From: Flammeovirga agarivorans
GTDB lineage: Bacteria; Bacteroidota; Bacteroidia; Cytophagales; Flammeovirgaceae
DNA: 64,000 nucleotides
Direction: 5' to 3'
Assembly: GCF_012641475.1 (NCBI RefSeq)
Contig: NZ_JABAIL010000009.1
Span: 62,001 to 126,000 of the forward strand
Under the pieces are notes generated by a model. It did no database searches and was not told the origin of the DNA. It was given only the letters and a program-made list of their open reading frames with translations. Shown piece by piece: positions 18,285-27,550 of the stretch. The position numbers were made by a program, and so were the translations under genes. Every line of letters starts with the position of its first letter. The stretch's first letter is position 1.

Positions 18285-19322
18285 TTATACAGTTGCTGCT
18301 TCTTTTTCTTTTAAGTGCAATTGCCACTTCCAAGCTGAAGAAGTCATGTCGTCTAGAGTCTTCTCAGAGCTCCAGCCAAGTTCTTTATTACTAAATGTAG
18401 TGTCCGCGTAGATTTTTTCAATATCACCCTCACGACGGTCTACAATTTTATAGTTTAATTTTTGACCAGAAGTTTTTTCAAAAGATTGAATCACTTCTAA
18501 TACAGTAGATCCTGTACCTGTACCCACGTTAAAGAATTCGTACTCAGACTTTTGAGTATTTTCAATCATACGGTTCAAGGCTACGATGTGAGCTTGTGCT
18601 AAGTCGACTACATGGATGTAATCTCTGATACAAGTACCATCTTTAGTATCATAATCGCTACCAAATACACTCAATTGCTCTCTTTTACCTACACCTGTTT
18701 GAGTAATGAAAGGCATTAAGTTTTGAGGTACACCTAATGGTAACTCTCCAATTTCAGCAGAAGCATGAGCACCTACCGGGTTGAAGTAACGTAAAGCAAC
18801 CGCTTTAACATTGGCATCAGCTTTTACTGTATCGCGAAGAATTTCTTCACAGATTTGTTTTGTATTTCCATAAGGAGATAAAGCAGGTTGAACAGGTGTT
18901 TGCTCCGTCACAGGCAATACATCAGGCTGACCATATACAGTACATGAAGAAGAGAATACGATGTTATTTACACCATGCTCTACCATCATGTCTAATAGGT
19001 TTAATAACGTTTGAAGGTTATTTCTGTAATATAAACGAGGCTTATCTACAGATTCACCAACTGCTTTTGAGGCAGCAAAGTGAATAATACCATCAAGGTT
19101 TTCTTTTGCAAAAAGGTCGTTCAGTTGAACGCTATCCAATAAATCGAATTCGTAGAAAGAAGGTCTTACACCTGTAATTTTCTCAATTCCGTCTAATGCA
19201 CCTTTTTCAGAGTTGGATAAGTTATCTACAATGACAACTTCAAATCCTTTATTAATTAATTCAACTGAAGTATGAGAGCCAATATAGCCTAATCCTCCAG
19301 TTACTAAAATCTTCTTTTTCAT
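18285..19322 (-). CDS. galE: UDP-glucose 4-epimerase
   Basis: 345 residues. It interconverts UDP-galactose and UDP-glucose with bound NAD. The Rossmann motif VTGGLGYIGSHTS opens the protein. The catalytic Ser/Thr lies in VFSSSCTVYG, with Tyr and Lys in SPYGNTKQICEE. NPVGAH and RDYIHVVDLAQAH are further family marks. It is the third Leloir gene. The 258 bp between it and galT hold two hairpins, so its expression may be adjusted separately from galKT. Confidence 0.96.
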   Translation of the reverse strand: MKKKILVTGGLGYIGSHTSVELINKGFEVVIVDNLSNSEKGALDGIEKITGVRPSFYEFDLLDSVQLNDLFAKENLDGIIHFAASKAVGESVDKPRLYYRNNLQTLLNLLDMMVEHGVNNIVFSSSCTVYGQPDVLPVTEQTPVQPALSPYGNTKQICEEILRDTVKADANVKAVALRYFNPVGAHASAEIGELPLGVPQNLMPFITQTGVGKREQLSVFGSDYDTKDGTCIRDYIHVVDLAQAHIVALNRMIENTQKSEYEFFNVGTGTGSTVLEVIQSFEKTSGQKLNYKIVDRREGDIEKIYADTTFSNKELGWSSEKTLDDMTSSAWKWQLHLKEKEAATV

Positions 19323-19375
19323 GGTCTTTATTAGTTGTTGTTTTCGTTTGAAATCTAAAATTAATGTTGGGAAAC

Positions 19376-19444
19376 GAAAACATCACTATACAATACAGTT
19401 TAATGCATTGTTAAACCATTAAAAAATGATAAAGTGATGTTTTC
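19376..19444 (-). promoter_or_regulatory. Long inverted repeat in the galE 5-prime region
   Basis: GAAAACATCACT pairs perfectly with AGTGATGTTTTC across 45 nt, and the loop contains a smaller GTTTAA / TTAAAC stem. It lies about 55 bp upstream of the galE start in the galT-galE gap, and could be leader RNA structure or a protein site. No T-run marks it as a terminator for the minus strand. Confidence 0.5.
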
Positions 19445-19532
19445 CTTTTTCCCTTCATAAGATCGCCACACTGCAAACATCCAAAACACCAAGGATGCTT
19501 ACTTATACACTAAAAATGTCTTTTTGAACAGA

Positions 19533-19565
19533 AAGCAAATCATAGAAATAAACTATGATTTGCTT
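19533..19565 (-). terminator. Hairpin after galT
   Basis: Perfect 13-bp stem AAGCAAATCATAG / CTATGATTTGCTT with a 7-nt loop, 15 nt after the galT stop. The following T-run on the minus strand is short, so it may act as a partial terminator or as an mRNA end protector between galT and galE. Confidence 0.65.
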
Positions 19566-19580
19566 CAATTAAACTACTAA

Positions 19581-20651
19581 CTAACGATTGTTATCTTCAA
19601 CCAGAGAACGCTGCTTGTAGTGTTCTAGAGATTGCTCTCTAATTCTAGCAGCAGCAGTTTCTGCAGTAATGTCTCTTTGAGCGTTAGCAAGCATCTCGTA
19701 ACCTACCATAAACTTCTTTACTGTTGCTGAACGTAGTAAAGGAGGGTAGAAGCACATATGCATGTGCCACTCTGGGTGGTCTTCTCCATCAGTTGGAGCT
19801 TGGTGGATACCTGCTGAGTATGGGAATGAAACTTCAAATATGTTGTCATACTTTACTGTCAGTGCTTTATAAGCATCTGCGAAAGCATCTTTTTCCTCTT
19901 CTGTAAGATCTGTAATTCTAGCTACAGCTCTCTTAGGAACAATCATCGTTTCGAATGGCCATACTGCCCAATAAGGTACAAGAGCTACAAAGTGTTCGTT
20001 TTCATATACGACACGAGTACCTTGCTTAATTTCTTCAGTTACATAATCTGACAATAATGTTTTACCATAGGTATCAAAATATGTTTTTTGGTTTTCAGCT
20101 TTTTTAGCTGGTTCTAAAGGAACTGATTCTTGTGCCCAAATCTGACCATGAGGGTGAGGGTTAGAACAGCCCATTACTGAACCTTTATTTTCAAAAATCT
20201 GAACGTGGTTGATATATGATTTCGTTCCAAGTTCAGCATATTCTTTGCACCATAAGTCTACCACTTTACGAATTCCACCTACTTCCATTTCAGGAATAGT
20301 TAAATCGTGACGTGGAGAAAAACAGATTACTTTGCAAAGACCTCTTTCACTTTTAGCTCTAAACAATCCATTGTGCTCATTTACTTCACCAGAAGGAATA
20401 TCTTCTAATAAAGCAGCAAAGTCATTTTGGAATGAATAAGTATCAGTATAATTAGGGTTCACTTCGCCACCAATTCTGGTGTTACCCGCACATAAATAAC
20501 AATCAGGATCATGTTCAGGACGCTGCTCTTCCTCAATCTTCTCAACTTGTCCTTGCCAAGGTCTTTTCGCTCTATGCGGAGAAACCTGAATCCATTCACC
20601 TGTTAAAGGGTTGTATCTTCTATGTGGATGATCTTCGAAATTGAATTCCAT
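19581..20651 (-). CDS. galT: Galactose-1-phosphate uridylyltransferase
   Basis: 356 residues. It swaps galactose-1-phosphate for the glucose-1-phosphate of UDP-glucose. The class I family marks are all visible: HRRYNPLTGEWIQVSPHRA at the N-terminus, CYLCAGN (metal Cys pair), the active-site His in GCSNPHPHGQIWAQ, and the late HQAPTDGEDHPEWHMHMCFY metal/ligand motif. Length is normal. It lies 97 bp after galK on the same strand, with an intercistronic hairpin between them. Confidence 0.97.
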   Translation of the reverse strand: MEFNFEDHPHRRYNPLTGEWIQVSPHRAKRPWQGQVEKIEEEQRPEHDPDCYLCAGNTRIGGEVNPNYTDTYSFQNDFAALLEDIPSGEVNEHNGLFRAKSERGLCKVICFSPRHDLTIPEMEVGGIRKVVDLWCKEYAELGTKSYINHVQIFENKGSVMGCSNPHPHGQIWAQESVPLEPAKKAENQKTYFDTYGKTLLSDYVTEEIKQGTRVVYENEHFVALVPYWAVWPFETMIVPKRAVARITDLTEEEKDAFADAYKALTVKYDNIFEVSFPYSAGIHQAPTDGEDHPEWHMHMCFYPPLLRSATVKKFMVGYEMLANAQRDITAETAAARIREQSLEHYKQRSLVEDNNR

Positions 20652-20681
20652 TTTTGTAAGGTCTTTTAAGTCTTTTAGTAG

Positions 20682-20717
20682 GTTAGTTCAGCGAGGTTGT
20701 GGCCTCACCGAACTAAC
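20682..20717 (-). other. Intercistronic hairpin between galK and galT
   Basis: GTTAGTTC / GAACTAAC (8 bp) encloses a GAGG / CCTC stem separated by a small mismatch, with a 6-nt loop. No T-run follows on the minus strand, so a role in mRNA end stability or differential galK/galT levels is more likely than full termination. Confidence 0.55.
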
Positions 20718-20748
20718 TATTTGTCTAATTTAGTTTAAGTAGAAGGGA

Positions 20749-21909
20749 TTAAGCTTCAACTGCTTCTTCAGTTCTAGCACCAGGTCCGATTACTACTACA
20801 TAAGCTAGCATATCTTTACCCATTCCTTCTTTGTATGCTTTTGTCATACGCTCAATGAATGTATCAACAGCCTCTTCTTTTACTAGGTTGATAGTACAAC
20901 CACCGAAACCGCCACCCATCATACGAGCGCCTAATACGTTGTCATCTTCTAAAGTTTGTTCTACTAAGAAGTCTAATTCAGGACAAGAAACTTCATATTT
21001 CTTAGAAAGACCCTCATGAGAACCGTAGATCATTTTACCAAGGTTTACTAAGTCACCTTTGTCCATGTATTCACATGCTTTTTCTAAACGATCGTTTTCT
21101 TCAACTACATAAGAACATCTGTTGTAAATAACAGGATCCATTGTACCTTCGAACTCTTTAATTTGCTCTACTGATACATCACGTAAGTTGATGATTTCAG
21201 GATATTTTTCTTTGATTACCTCAACACCAGCTTCACATTGCTCTCTACGAGTATTGTATTCTGAAGATGCTAAAGAGTGAGTTACATTCGTGTTACATAA
21301 TACAAGTTTGTGACCTGTAATATCAAGCGTGTGATACTCATATTCTTTAGTACGGCAATCTAATTTGATTACTTTGTTTGTTTGACCATAAGTAGAAGCA
21401 AACTGGTCCATGATACCACACTTCACACCTGCATAGTTGTGCTCAGACATCTGAGAAGCTAATACGATGTCAAGTTTAGATAACTCACCGTTGAATAATT
21501 TATTCAAGCCAGTTGCAAGACCACATTCTAATGCTGCTGATGAAGACATACCAGCTCCTAGAGGTACATCACCTGCAAATACAACATCAAAACCTTTAGG
21601 CTCTAAACCTTTCTTTTGTGTTTCAGCAACAACACCTTTGATGTAGTTGATCCAACCTTCAGTAGGAACAATATTGTCTAATTCGAAAGAGTCTTGCTCA
21701 TTTAAATCAAGAGCGAAAGCATTTACAGTATTCGTATCGTTTAAAGCAATAGCGAAAACCATTTCTTTATCTACAGATGCCGGTAATACAAAACCGTCAT
21801 TGTAATCAGTGTGCTCTCCAATGATGTTCACACGACCTGGAGCTCTTGAAATTAATGGCTCTTTGTTAAAAAGCTCTTCGAATTTTGCTACAATTGCTGT
21901 TGTTTGCAT
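20749..21909 (-). CDS. galK: Galactokinase
   Basis: 386 residues from the ATG at 21909 (MQTTAIVAKFEELFNKEPLI). An in-frame ATG at 21996 would add 29 unlikely residues and start before the promoter box, so it is rejected. The signature GRVNIIGEHTDYNDGFVLP, the GHMP ATP loop PLGAGMSSSAALECGLA and GARMMGGGFGGCTI near the C-terminus are intact, and the catalytic Asp is in CGIMDQFAS. It phosphorylates alpha-galactose and is the first gene of the gal operon, divergent from the LacI-type regulator, with a palindromic operator in front. Confidence 0.96.
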   Translation of the reverse strand: MQTTAIVAKFEELFNKEPLISRAPGRVNIIGEHTDYNDGFVLPASVDKEMVFAIALNDTNTVNAFALDLNEQDSFELDNIVPTEGWINYIKGVVAETQKKGLEPKGFDVVFAGDVPLGAGMSSSAALECGLATGLNKLFNGELSKLDIVLASQMSEHNYAGVKCGIMDQFASTYGQTNKVIKLDCRTKEYEYHTLDITGHKLVLCNTNVTHSLASSEYNTRREQCEAGVEVIKEKYPEIINLRDVSVEQIKEFEGTMDPVIYNRCSYVVEENDRLEKACEYMDKGDLVNLGKMIYGSHEGLSKKYEVSCPELDFLVEQTLEDDNVLGARMMGGGFGGCTINLVKEEAVDTFIERMTKAYKEGMGKDMLAYVVVIGPGARTEEAVEA

Positions 21910-21985
21910 GGTATAAAAAGTTTTTAAGTTTAATTCCTTTTTTTCATTTCGATGATTCAAATCTGAAGGGATTTTTTTTAAATGC

Positions 21986-21993
21986 CAAAGATA
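21986..21993 (-). promoter_or_regulatory. galK promoter -7 box (TATCTTTG)
   Basis: On the minus strand this reads TATCTTTG, a perfect match to the Bacteroidota TAnnTTTG element. It is 76 bp upstream of the galK ATG. The palindromic operator lies about 20 bp further upstream, where the -33 element would be, so bound repressor should block the polymerase. Confidence 0.65.
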
Positions 21994-22014
21994 CACTTCC
22001 GATATTTTTAAAAT

Positions 22015-22032
22015 AACGTTACCGGTAACGTT
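22015..22032. promoter_or_regulatory. LacI/GalR-type operator
   Basis: The perfect 18-bp palindrome AACGTTACCGGTAACGTT with a central CG is typical of LacI-family binding sites. It lies between galK and the divergent LacI-family gene, and a partial second half-site (CGGTAA) follows at once. I infer that the neighbouring regulator binds here and controls both itself and the gal operon. Confidence 0.8.
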
Positions 22033-22085
22033 CTCGGTAATTTTTTATCTTGTATATTCACGAAGTTTTTATTCATTTTGTGATT

Positions 22086-23129
22086 ATGAAGAAGAGAAAG
22101 CCAACCATTAAGGATATTGCTAGAAAACTAGATATTTCGGTATCTACAGTATCAAGAGCAATAAGAGGAGCAGAAGATATTAACCCTGTTACCAAAAGAA
22201 AGGTATTAGAATTAGCCGAAAAAATTGGTTATAAAAAGAGTGTGCTAGCGGCAGGTTTGGCGAGTAAGAAATCATTTCTTATCGGTGTTATTATACCAGA
22301 ATTAACGGTTCCTTTCTTTGGAACGGCGATTTTAGGAATAGAAGAATTTCTGAAACCTCTTGGGTACGACTTAATCATTCTTCATTCTGATGAAAACGCA
22401 CAAAATGAAAGTGATTGTATCGATTTACTAATAGACAGACAGGTAGATGGTATTCTCATTTCATTATCTATGAATACAACAAATGATGATCACCTCCGTC
22501 GGGCAATGGAAGAAGAAATTCCATTAGTTGTTTTCGATAGAATTTTACCGAACTCCGAACTACCTATACCAAGAGTGATTGTCGATGATTTTGATGCAGG
22601 TTTTCAAGCAACCCAACACCTTATCAATAAAGGGTACAAAAGAGTTGCTTTTATAACAGGGCCTGTAGATATGTACATCTCTCAAAAGAGACAAGAAGGG
22701 TATGTTAGAGCGATGGAAAGAAACGGTAGGCCTACAAGTGCGGAGTATATAGTTCCAGCAACTGATTTAAGACGTAGTGTTGGTACAGCGCTCGATAAAC
22801 TAATGGTTTTAAAAGATAAGCCTGATGCCATTATTGCTTTTAACGACCCAATTGCTTTTAAAGTGATTAGCTTATTACATAAAAGAGGAGTGAAAATACC
22901 GACACAAATTGCTGTGATGGGAATATCTGGAGATGCCATGGGTGAACTTTTTTACCCTTCTCTTACTACAATTAACCAACCTGCAAAGGAAATGGGTTTT
23001 GTAGCTGCAAATCTACTTATTGATAGAGTAACTGCCATGAAAAAAGCAAAAGATGAAGGGAAACTATTTATCCCAATGTCTATCCTAAAAACCTTACCCA
23101 TTGAATTAATTGAAAGAGAAAGTACTTGA
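22086..23129 (+). CDS. LacI/GalR-family regulator of the gal operon
   Basis: The start at 22086 gives 347 residues beginning MKKRKPT; an ATG at 22050 would add 12 hydrophobic residues and crowd the operator. The N-terminal helix-turn-helix reads IKDIARKLDISVSTVSRAI and the hinge helix VLAAGLASKKS. A periplasmic-binding-protein-type sensor follows, with IGVIIPELTVPFFGTAI, DRQVDGILISLS and PDAIIAFNDPIA. It sits divergent to galK across a perfect LacI-type palindrome, which makes it the likely galactose-responsive repressor or activator. The second LacI-type gene at 42.6 kb is a close relative. Confidence 0.92.
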   Translation: MKKRKPTIKDIARKLDISVSTVSRAIRGAEDINPVTKRKVLELAEKIGYKKSVLAAGLASKKSFLIGVIIPELTVPFFGTAILGIEEFLKPLGYDLIILHSDENAQNESDCIDLLIDRQVDGILISLSMNTTNDDHLRRAMEEEIPLVVFDRILPNSELPIPRVIVDDFDAGFQATQHLINKGYKRVAFITGPVDMYISQKRQEGYVRAMERNGRPTSAEYIVPATDLRRSVGTALDKLMVLKDKPDAIIAFNDPIAFKVISLLHKRGVKIPTQIAVMGISGDAMGELFYPSLTTINQPAKEMGFVAANLLIDRVTAMKKAKDEGKLFIPMSILKTLPIELIEREST

Positions 23130-23356
23130 TTTAGATGTGATCTACATTTAGATAAAAATCATATTCTATTCAAGAAAATATATAAGTATTCCCACCTCCA
23201 AACTACTTGATTGAAATAAATTACGTATTTTCAATAATGGTAAATTGATTTAAGTAATCTACAACACTTACTTAACTTGATTTTCAATATTATATGTATT
23301 GCAATAAATGATTGAAGTACATAACAGATAACTCAGAAAACCAAAGACAGAAATTA

Positions 23357-24334
23357 ATGGATATAGGTATCATTCATGCTACATTAGATAAGTGGGGAAT
23401 GCTTTTCAAAACCAAACGCAATGGAGAAAAATTAAGATTTAATGGAGAAATTTGTGATGGTAATATTGAAGGTATCCAGTGTGGGGCTGATATGGATGTG
23501 ATGAAGTTTGATCTTCATTTCAAAAAAAAATTAGAACTGGAACGCCCAAAGCAGGATATCAAATCACCTTTCATTAGTGTTTTATTTGGTAGTCCATCTA
23601 CCGATACTGTTGTCGAAAAGAAAATTGAAGATGGCAAAGAAGTGGAATATGAGTATGCTTATGAAAACCTGGGCGTATTTTGCACTAATTCGAATGAAAA
23701 CCTCAGTTATGGTTATGGCGCAGATCTACCTATACGATTAGTCAATGTACGAGTTACCGAAGATTTCTTTAATTATTATATACAGCAAGATGAAGTGCTG
23801 TCTAATTTAATGAACTTAGAGGGTAGCTTCTTTGTATATGAAGAACTGGATCCAGCAATGCAGTTGGTTTTTCAAAGAATTTTCGACATTAAATCTGAAG
23901 AGTTATTTTATAAGGATAAGATTAAGAGTCTTGGTCTAATGCTTCTTAATATCTTCTTTTCAAATGTCGCAAAACGAGAGAATATCACAGAAACCAATAA
24001 ATATCCTTTTAATGTTGAGCCTGTATTTAAAGCACAAACCATTTTAAAAAGCACTTTAGATCGACCAGTAACTATCGATGAATTAACAAGAGAGGTTGGA
24101 TTAAGTGAAAGTCGACTGAGATACCTTTTTAAGCAGATATTTGGTACAACAATTCATAATTACCATCAAGATGTACGTTTATTAAAATCAAAGGAATTTC
24201 TGTTAGAAGGCAAGAAAACCATGTTGATGATTGCGATGGACTTAGGATTCTCCAGTGCTAGTCATTTCTCAACCGCATTTAAAAGGAAATTTAAAATCAG
24301 TCCTAAAGAGTTTCAGAATAATTCAAAAAATTGA
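23357..24334 (+). CDS. AraC-family regulator, first of four paralogues
   Basis: The start at 23357 (MDIGIIHATLDKW) gives 325 residues and aligns with the N-termini of the next three genes; an ATG at 23312 would add 15. The sensor domain (about 1-215) has the shared marks GxIxGIQCGADMDVMKFDL and LGVFCTNSNENLSYGYG. The C-terminal AraC domain reads ELTREVGLSESRLRYLFKQ, IFGTTIHNYHQDVRLLKSKE and MDLGFSSASHFSTAFKRKF. The next copy follows after 52 bp. The ligand is unknown. Cluster layout points to gene duplication in place. Confidence 0.9.
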   Translation: MDIGIIHATLDKWGMLFKTKRNGEKLRFNGEICDGNIEGIQCGADMDVMKFDLHFKKKLELERPKQDIKSPFISVLFGSPSTDTVVEKKIEDGKEVEYEYAYENLGVFCTNSNENLSYGYGADLPIRLVNVRVTEDFFNYYIQQDEVLSNLMNLEGSFFVYEELDPAMQLVFQRIFDIKSEELFYKDKIKSLGLMLLNIFFSNVAKRENITETNKYPFNVEPVFKAQTILKSTLDRPVTIDELTREVGLSESRLRYLFKQIFGTTIHNYHQDVRLLKSKEFLLEGKKTMLMIAMDLGFSSASHFSTAFKRKFKISPKEFQNNSKN

Positions 24335-24386
24335 TCATTGGAATATTAACTATCCCCAAAACCTTTTTTATTAACCCATTCCTTTT

Positions 24387-25373
24387 ATGAAATATGCAAG
24401 ACTATATGACCAATTAAGAAAATGGGAGTTATCCCTATCAAACAGTAAGAATAACTTTTATGAAGAATTTAATGAGGCCAATGCTACGGGCACACTCGAG
24501 GCTATAAATTGCGATGAAGATTTAGATGTTATAAAGTTAGACTTAGAGCTGAACAAAGATATTGTTCTTATCAGCAAAAAAATGCCTGAAAACCAAAAGT
24601 ATATCCAAATTACAGTGGGTACTCCCGTCGCGGTTTTTGTGGAAAATAGAATTCCAGAAAGTTTAGTGGATAGAGAGCATAAACTTGAAAAAGGTTTGTT
24701 TGCAATTTACTGTACCAACTATAATGAAGATTTAAATTGGCATTTGTCTAAGAAAAATGAGAATACATTACTCCACTTAAGAATGAGTAAATCGTATTTT
24801 GAATCTTTTACTAATGAAACCAGCAACCTTAAAGAAATGATGGATCTATCTAAGAGCTTTTATTTGCTTGAAGATCTCAATCCAATGATGAAAATAATTT
24901 TTGATCGTATATTCTCTTTAGATCGTCATCAATTATATTACCCCAAAAGAATTAAGAATTTAATTGAAGCTTTATTGTATAACTTCTTTACGAACATCAC
25001 AAATCGAAAAGAAGTAAAGGATAACAATAAGTACAGTTATAATTACGAACCAGTTTTTAAGGCCAAACAACTGCTCAATGAAAATCTAAACCGGATTGTA
25101 AGCATTGATGAGTTAACAAAGAGTGTGGGACTTAGTGAAAGTAGACTTAGGGTGTTATTTAAAGAGATTTTTGGAACAACCCTGAACGTTTATCATCAAG
25201 ATATTCGTTTATTAAAAGCAAAAGAAAATTTGCTGAATAGTGAAAAATCAGTATCAATGATTGCAATGGATTATGGTTTTTCAAGTTCGAGTCATTTTTC
25301 TACAGCCTTTAAAAAGAAGTTTGGTTATTCTCCAAGAGATTTTATCCAACAACAAGAAGGTAAAAGTGCGTAA
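24387..25373 (+). CDS. AraC-family regulator, second paralogue
   Basis: 328 residues. It has the same build as its neighbours: the start MKYARLYDQLRKWE, TGTLEAINCDEDLDVIKLDL, the GLFAIYCTNYNEDLNWHLS motif at about residue 110-128, a helical middle part, and the C-terminal AraC domain with SVGLSESRLRVLFKEIFGTT and MDYGFSSSSHFSTAFKKKF. Its sensor domain is the most divergent of the three tandem copies, while the DNA-binding helices are nearly identical, which suggests different signals and similar DNA sites. It is 33 bp upstream of the third copy and probably co-transcribed with it. Confidence 0.9.
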   Translation: MKYARLYDQLRKWELSLSNSKNNFYEEFNEANATGTLEAINCDEDLDVIKLDLELNKDIVLISKKMPENQKYIQITVGTPVAVFVENRIPESLVDREHKLEKGLFAIYCTNYNEDLNWHLSKKNENTLLHLRMSKSYFESFTNETSNLKEMMDLSKSFYLLEDLNPMMKIIFDRIFSLDRHQLYYPKRIKNLIEALLYNFFTNITNRKEVKDNNKYSYNYEPVFKAKQLLNENLNRIVSIDELTKSVGLSESRLRVLFKEIFGTTLNVYHQDIRLLKAKENLLNSEKSVSMIAMDYGFSSSSHFSTAFKKKFGYSPRDFIQQQEGKSA

Positions 25374-25406
25374 TTTAGTTTTGTAAACTGAATACTTAAT
25401 GAAGAT

Positions 25407-26384
25407 ATGGCAATTAGAAAAGTTAATGAAATATTAAATAAATGGACTACTCTACTAAATGGAAAACGAGTAGAGAATACCGTTCATCTTGATAGTTCTG
25501 CATGTAAAGGAACAATTAATGGAGTGACTTGTAGTGATGATTTAGAAGTAGTTAAATTCGATGTTGTTGTATACGATAAATTGAAATTTAATCGCCCAAA
25601 ACAAGTTGAGGAAAGCAATTTTGTTACGATATCTTTTGGAGAGAATACAGCTGAGTATATCCTTGAAGAAAAGGAAGAAAAAGGGGAGGTGATACAAAAT
25701 GAATTCGTTTACAACTCCATCGGGTCGTTTTGCACCAATTCAGATGAAAATATAGAATGGGAGTATAAAAAGAATAGTAAAGTAAAACTTCTTGTCGTTA
25801 GGGTATCCATTGACTTGTACAATAAATATGTCCAACAATCAGAAGGACTAATGAAGTTGATGAGTTTAGACCAAATATTTTGGGTATTTGAAGAGTTTGA
25901 CCCTTTAATGAAACTAGTATTTAGCAGGTTGTACGAACTAAAAGAAGATGAGATATTCTACAACGAAAAAATAGAAAACCTAAGCATTGCCTTAATTCAT
26001 AGATTTTTTACCAATGTTTCAGAAAGAGAAGTGCTAACTGAAGGAAATAAATACTCATTTAATGTAGAACCTGTTTTTCAAGCCTACAATATGTTGAAAA
26101 ATACATTGAATAGAGCTATTTCATTAGATGAACTTTCAAGAGAGGTGGGATTAAGTGAAAGTAGGTTAAGATTTTTATTTAAGCAGGTTTTTGGAACTAC
26201 TATCTCAACGTTTCATCAAGATGTTCGTCTGCAAAAGACCAAAGAAGAATTGTTAGCAGGCAAAAAGACAAGTTTAATGATTGCAATGGACTATGGTTTT
26301 TCAAGTGCTAGTCATTTCTCTACAGCCTTTAAAAAGAGGTTTAAGATGAGTCCTAAAGAATTTATTAAATCATCTGCCCGATAA
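25407..26384 (+). CDS. AraC-family regulator, third paralogue
   Basis: 325 residues. The sensor domain begins MAIRKVNEILNKWTTLLNGK and contains KGTINGVTCSDDLEVVKFDV and the conserved IGSFCTNSDENIEWEY. The C-terminal AraC domain has SREVGLSESRLRFLFKQVFG, TFHQDVRLQKTKEELL and MDYGFSSASHFSTAFKKRF. It is closest to the first copy. It ends right before a hairpin that separates it from the convergent reductase gene. No target gene can be assigned from position. Confidence 0.9.
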   Translation: MAIRKVNEILNKWTTLLNGKRVENTVHLDSSACKGTINGVTCSDDLEVVKFDVVVYDKLKFNRPKQVEESNFVTISFGENTAEYILEEKEEKGEVIQNEFVYNSIGSFCTNSDENIEWEYKKNSKVKLLVVRVSIDLYNKYVQQSEGLMKLMSLDQIFWVFEEFDPLMKLVFSRLYELKEDEIFYNEKIENLSIALIHRFFTNVSEREVLTEGNKYSFNVEPVFQAYNMLKNTLNRAISLDELSREVGLSESRLRFLFKQVFGTTISTFHQDVRLQKTKEELLAGKKTSLMIAMDYGFSSASHFSTAFKKRFKMSPKEFIKSSAR

Positions 26385-26389
26385 AAAAT

Positions 26390-26419
26390 GTAAGCTTTGA
26401 CGGGGACATCAAAGCTTAC
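26390..26419. terminator. Bidirectional terminator hairpin
   Basis: Perfect 11-bp stem GTAAGCTTTGA / TCAAAGCTTAC with an 8-nt loop between the third AraC gene (plus) and the reductase gene (minus). A TTTTTT run follows on the minus strand. Confidence 0.82.
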
Positions 26420-26427
26420 GATCATAT

Positions 26428-27351
26428 TTACTGAACACAAAGGTAACGATCCATAATCTGTTGATTAATGGATATGTAATTGATCACATCGAGGTCAAGT
26501 TTTTCTCCAAGGGAGATAACGTCATCAATTAATATGTTCTTCTCATTTTTTTGGTTTTTCTCTATATCCAATTGGAAGGAGGACTTTGCTTCATAAGGGA
26601 ATTTTTTCAACATTTCGATAGTATTCTTTATATCTTCATGACTCAAATTTATACCAAGTTTTTTTGCTATTAGAATAACCTCTTCCATTAAACTCTGACA
26701 TTGAATCATCAGGTAAGCATCGTCTTGTAAAGCTCCAAAAGTAACTCCATTTGCTGTTGATATTGCAGATATTGGAGAAACAAAAAGGAACTTTTTCCAT
26801 AATATTTCCTTGATATCTTTATGGTATCCGATATCTAAATCATACTTTTCTAATACCGTTTGAAGTGTATTTAACGCCGTTTGATTTTCCCCTCCAATAA
26901 TAATTCTTCCAGGACCACCGACATGCCTAATGGTAGAATCATTGATTTTATTGGAGATAATGTAAATACATCCATCAATTACTTGTCTCTCTGATAAGTT
27001 TAAAGTATCACAGATTATATTTTTAATACTAATGCCATTCAATAGTGGGATAATTAGTGTTTTATCAGAGATACTACTCCTTATATTTTTGAGGCTTTCT
27101 TTTAAATCATAAGACTTAATAGCTATGAAAAGAATGTCTAATTTTTCAATTTTATCATTAGTGCTAACCACATCAATTACATGTACTTTTTCCGATTTGT
27201 CACCATCAAGTAATGTAAGCCCTTCACTGATAATAGCCCTTTTTTGTCTTTCTTTTGTTATTAAAATTATTTCGTCTTTATCTTTAGATTGAAGCATTTT
27301 TGATGCTATAAATCCGCCGATACCGCCTATACCGAGAATTCCAATTTTCAT
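26428..27351 (-). CDS. Ketopantoate reductase (ApbA/PanE)-like protein
   Basis: 307 residues, cytoplasmic. It starts MKIGILGIGGIGGFIASKML with the GxGxxG NADPH loop, followed by IKSYDL, PLLNGIS (conserved N), and the catalytic Lys region EILWKKFLFVSPISAIS. ApbA/PanE enzymes reduce ketopantoate for pantothenate and coenzyme A synthesis, but many members act on other 2-oxo acids. It is inserted between the third and fourth AraC paralogues on the opposite strand, and could be their target or a chance neighbour. Only about 30 percent of usual PanE marks can be checked by eye, so specificity is open. Confidence 0.82.
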   Translation of the reverse strand: MKIGILGIGGIGGFIASKMLQSKDKDEIILITKERQKRAIISEGLTLLDGDKSEKVHVIDVVSTNDKIEKLDILFIAIKSYDLKESLKNIRSSISDKTLIIPLLNGISIKNIICDTLNLSERQVIDGCIYIISNKINDSTIRHVGGPGRIIIGGENQTALNTLQTVLEKYDLDIGYHKDIKEILWKKFLFVSPISAISTANGVTFGALQDDAYLMIQCQSLMEEVILIAKKLGINLSHEDIKNTIEMLKKFPYEAKSSFQLDIEKNQKNEKNILIDDVISLGEKLDLDVINYISINQQIMDRYLCVQ

Positions 27352-27550
27352 GAGTTAATGTATTGAATGATACTGTTCCTAACGTAAGTAATCTTTTGAC
27401 TTGTAATAGCTTAACTTTTTTACTATACTTTTTATTGGTTGTCTTAAAATTTGAGTCGTTACTTATTATTAATTTACTTAAGTGATTTATGAATAGAGAA
27501 TTATCACTGTTAATGAGCGTGAATAATAGATCTTCAAGATTCGATTATTT

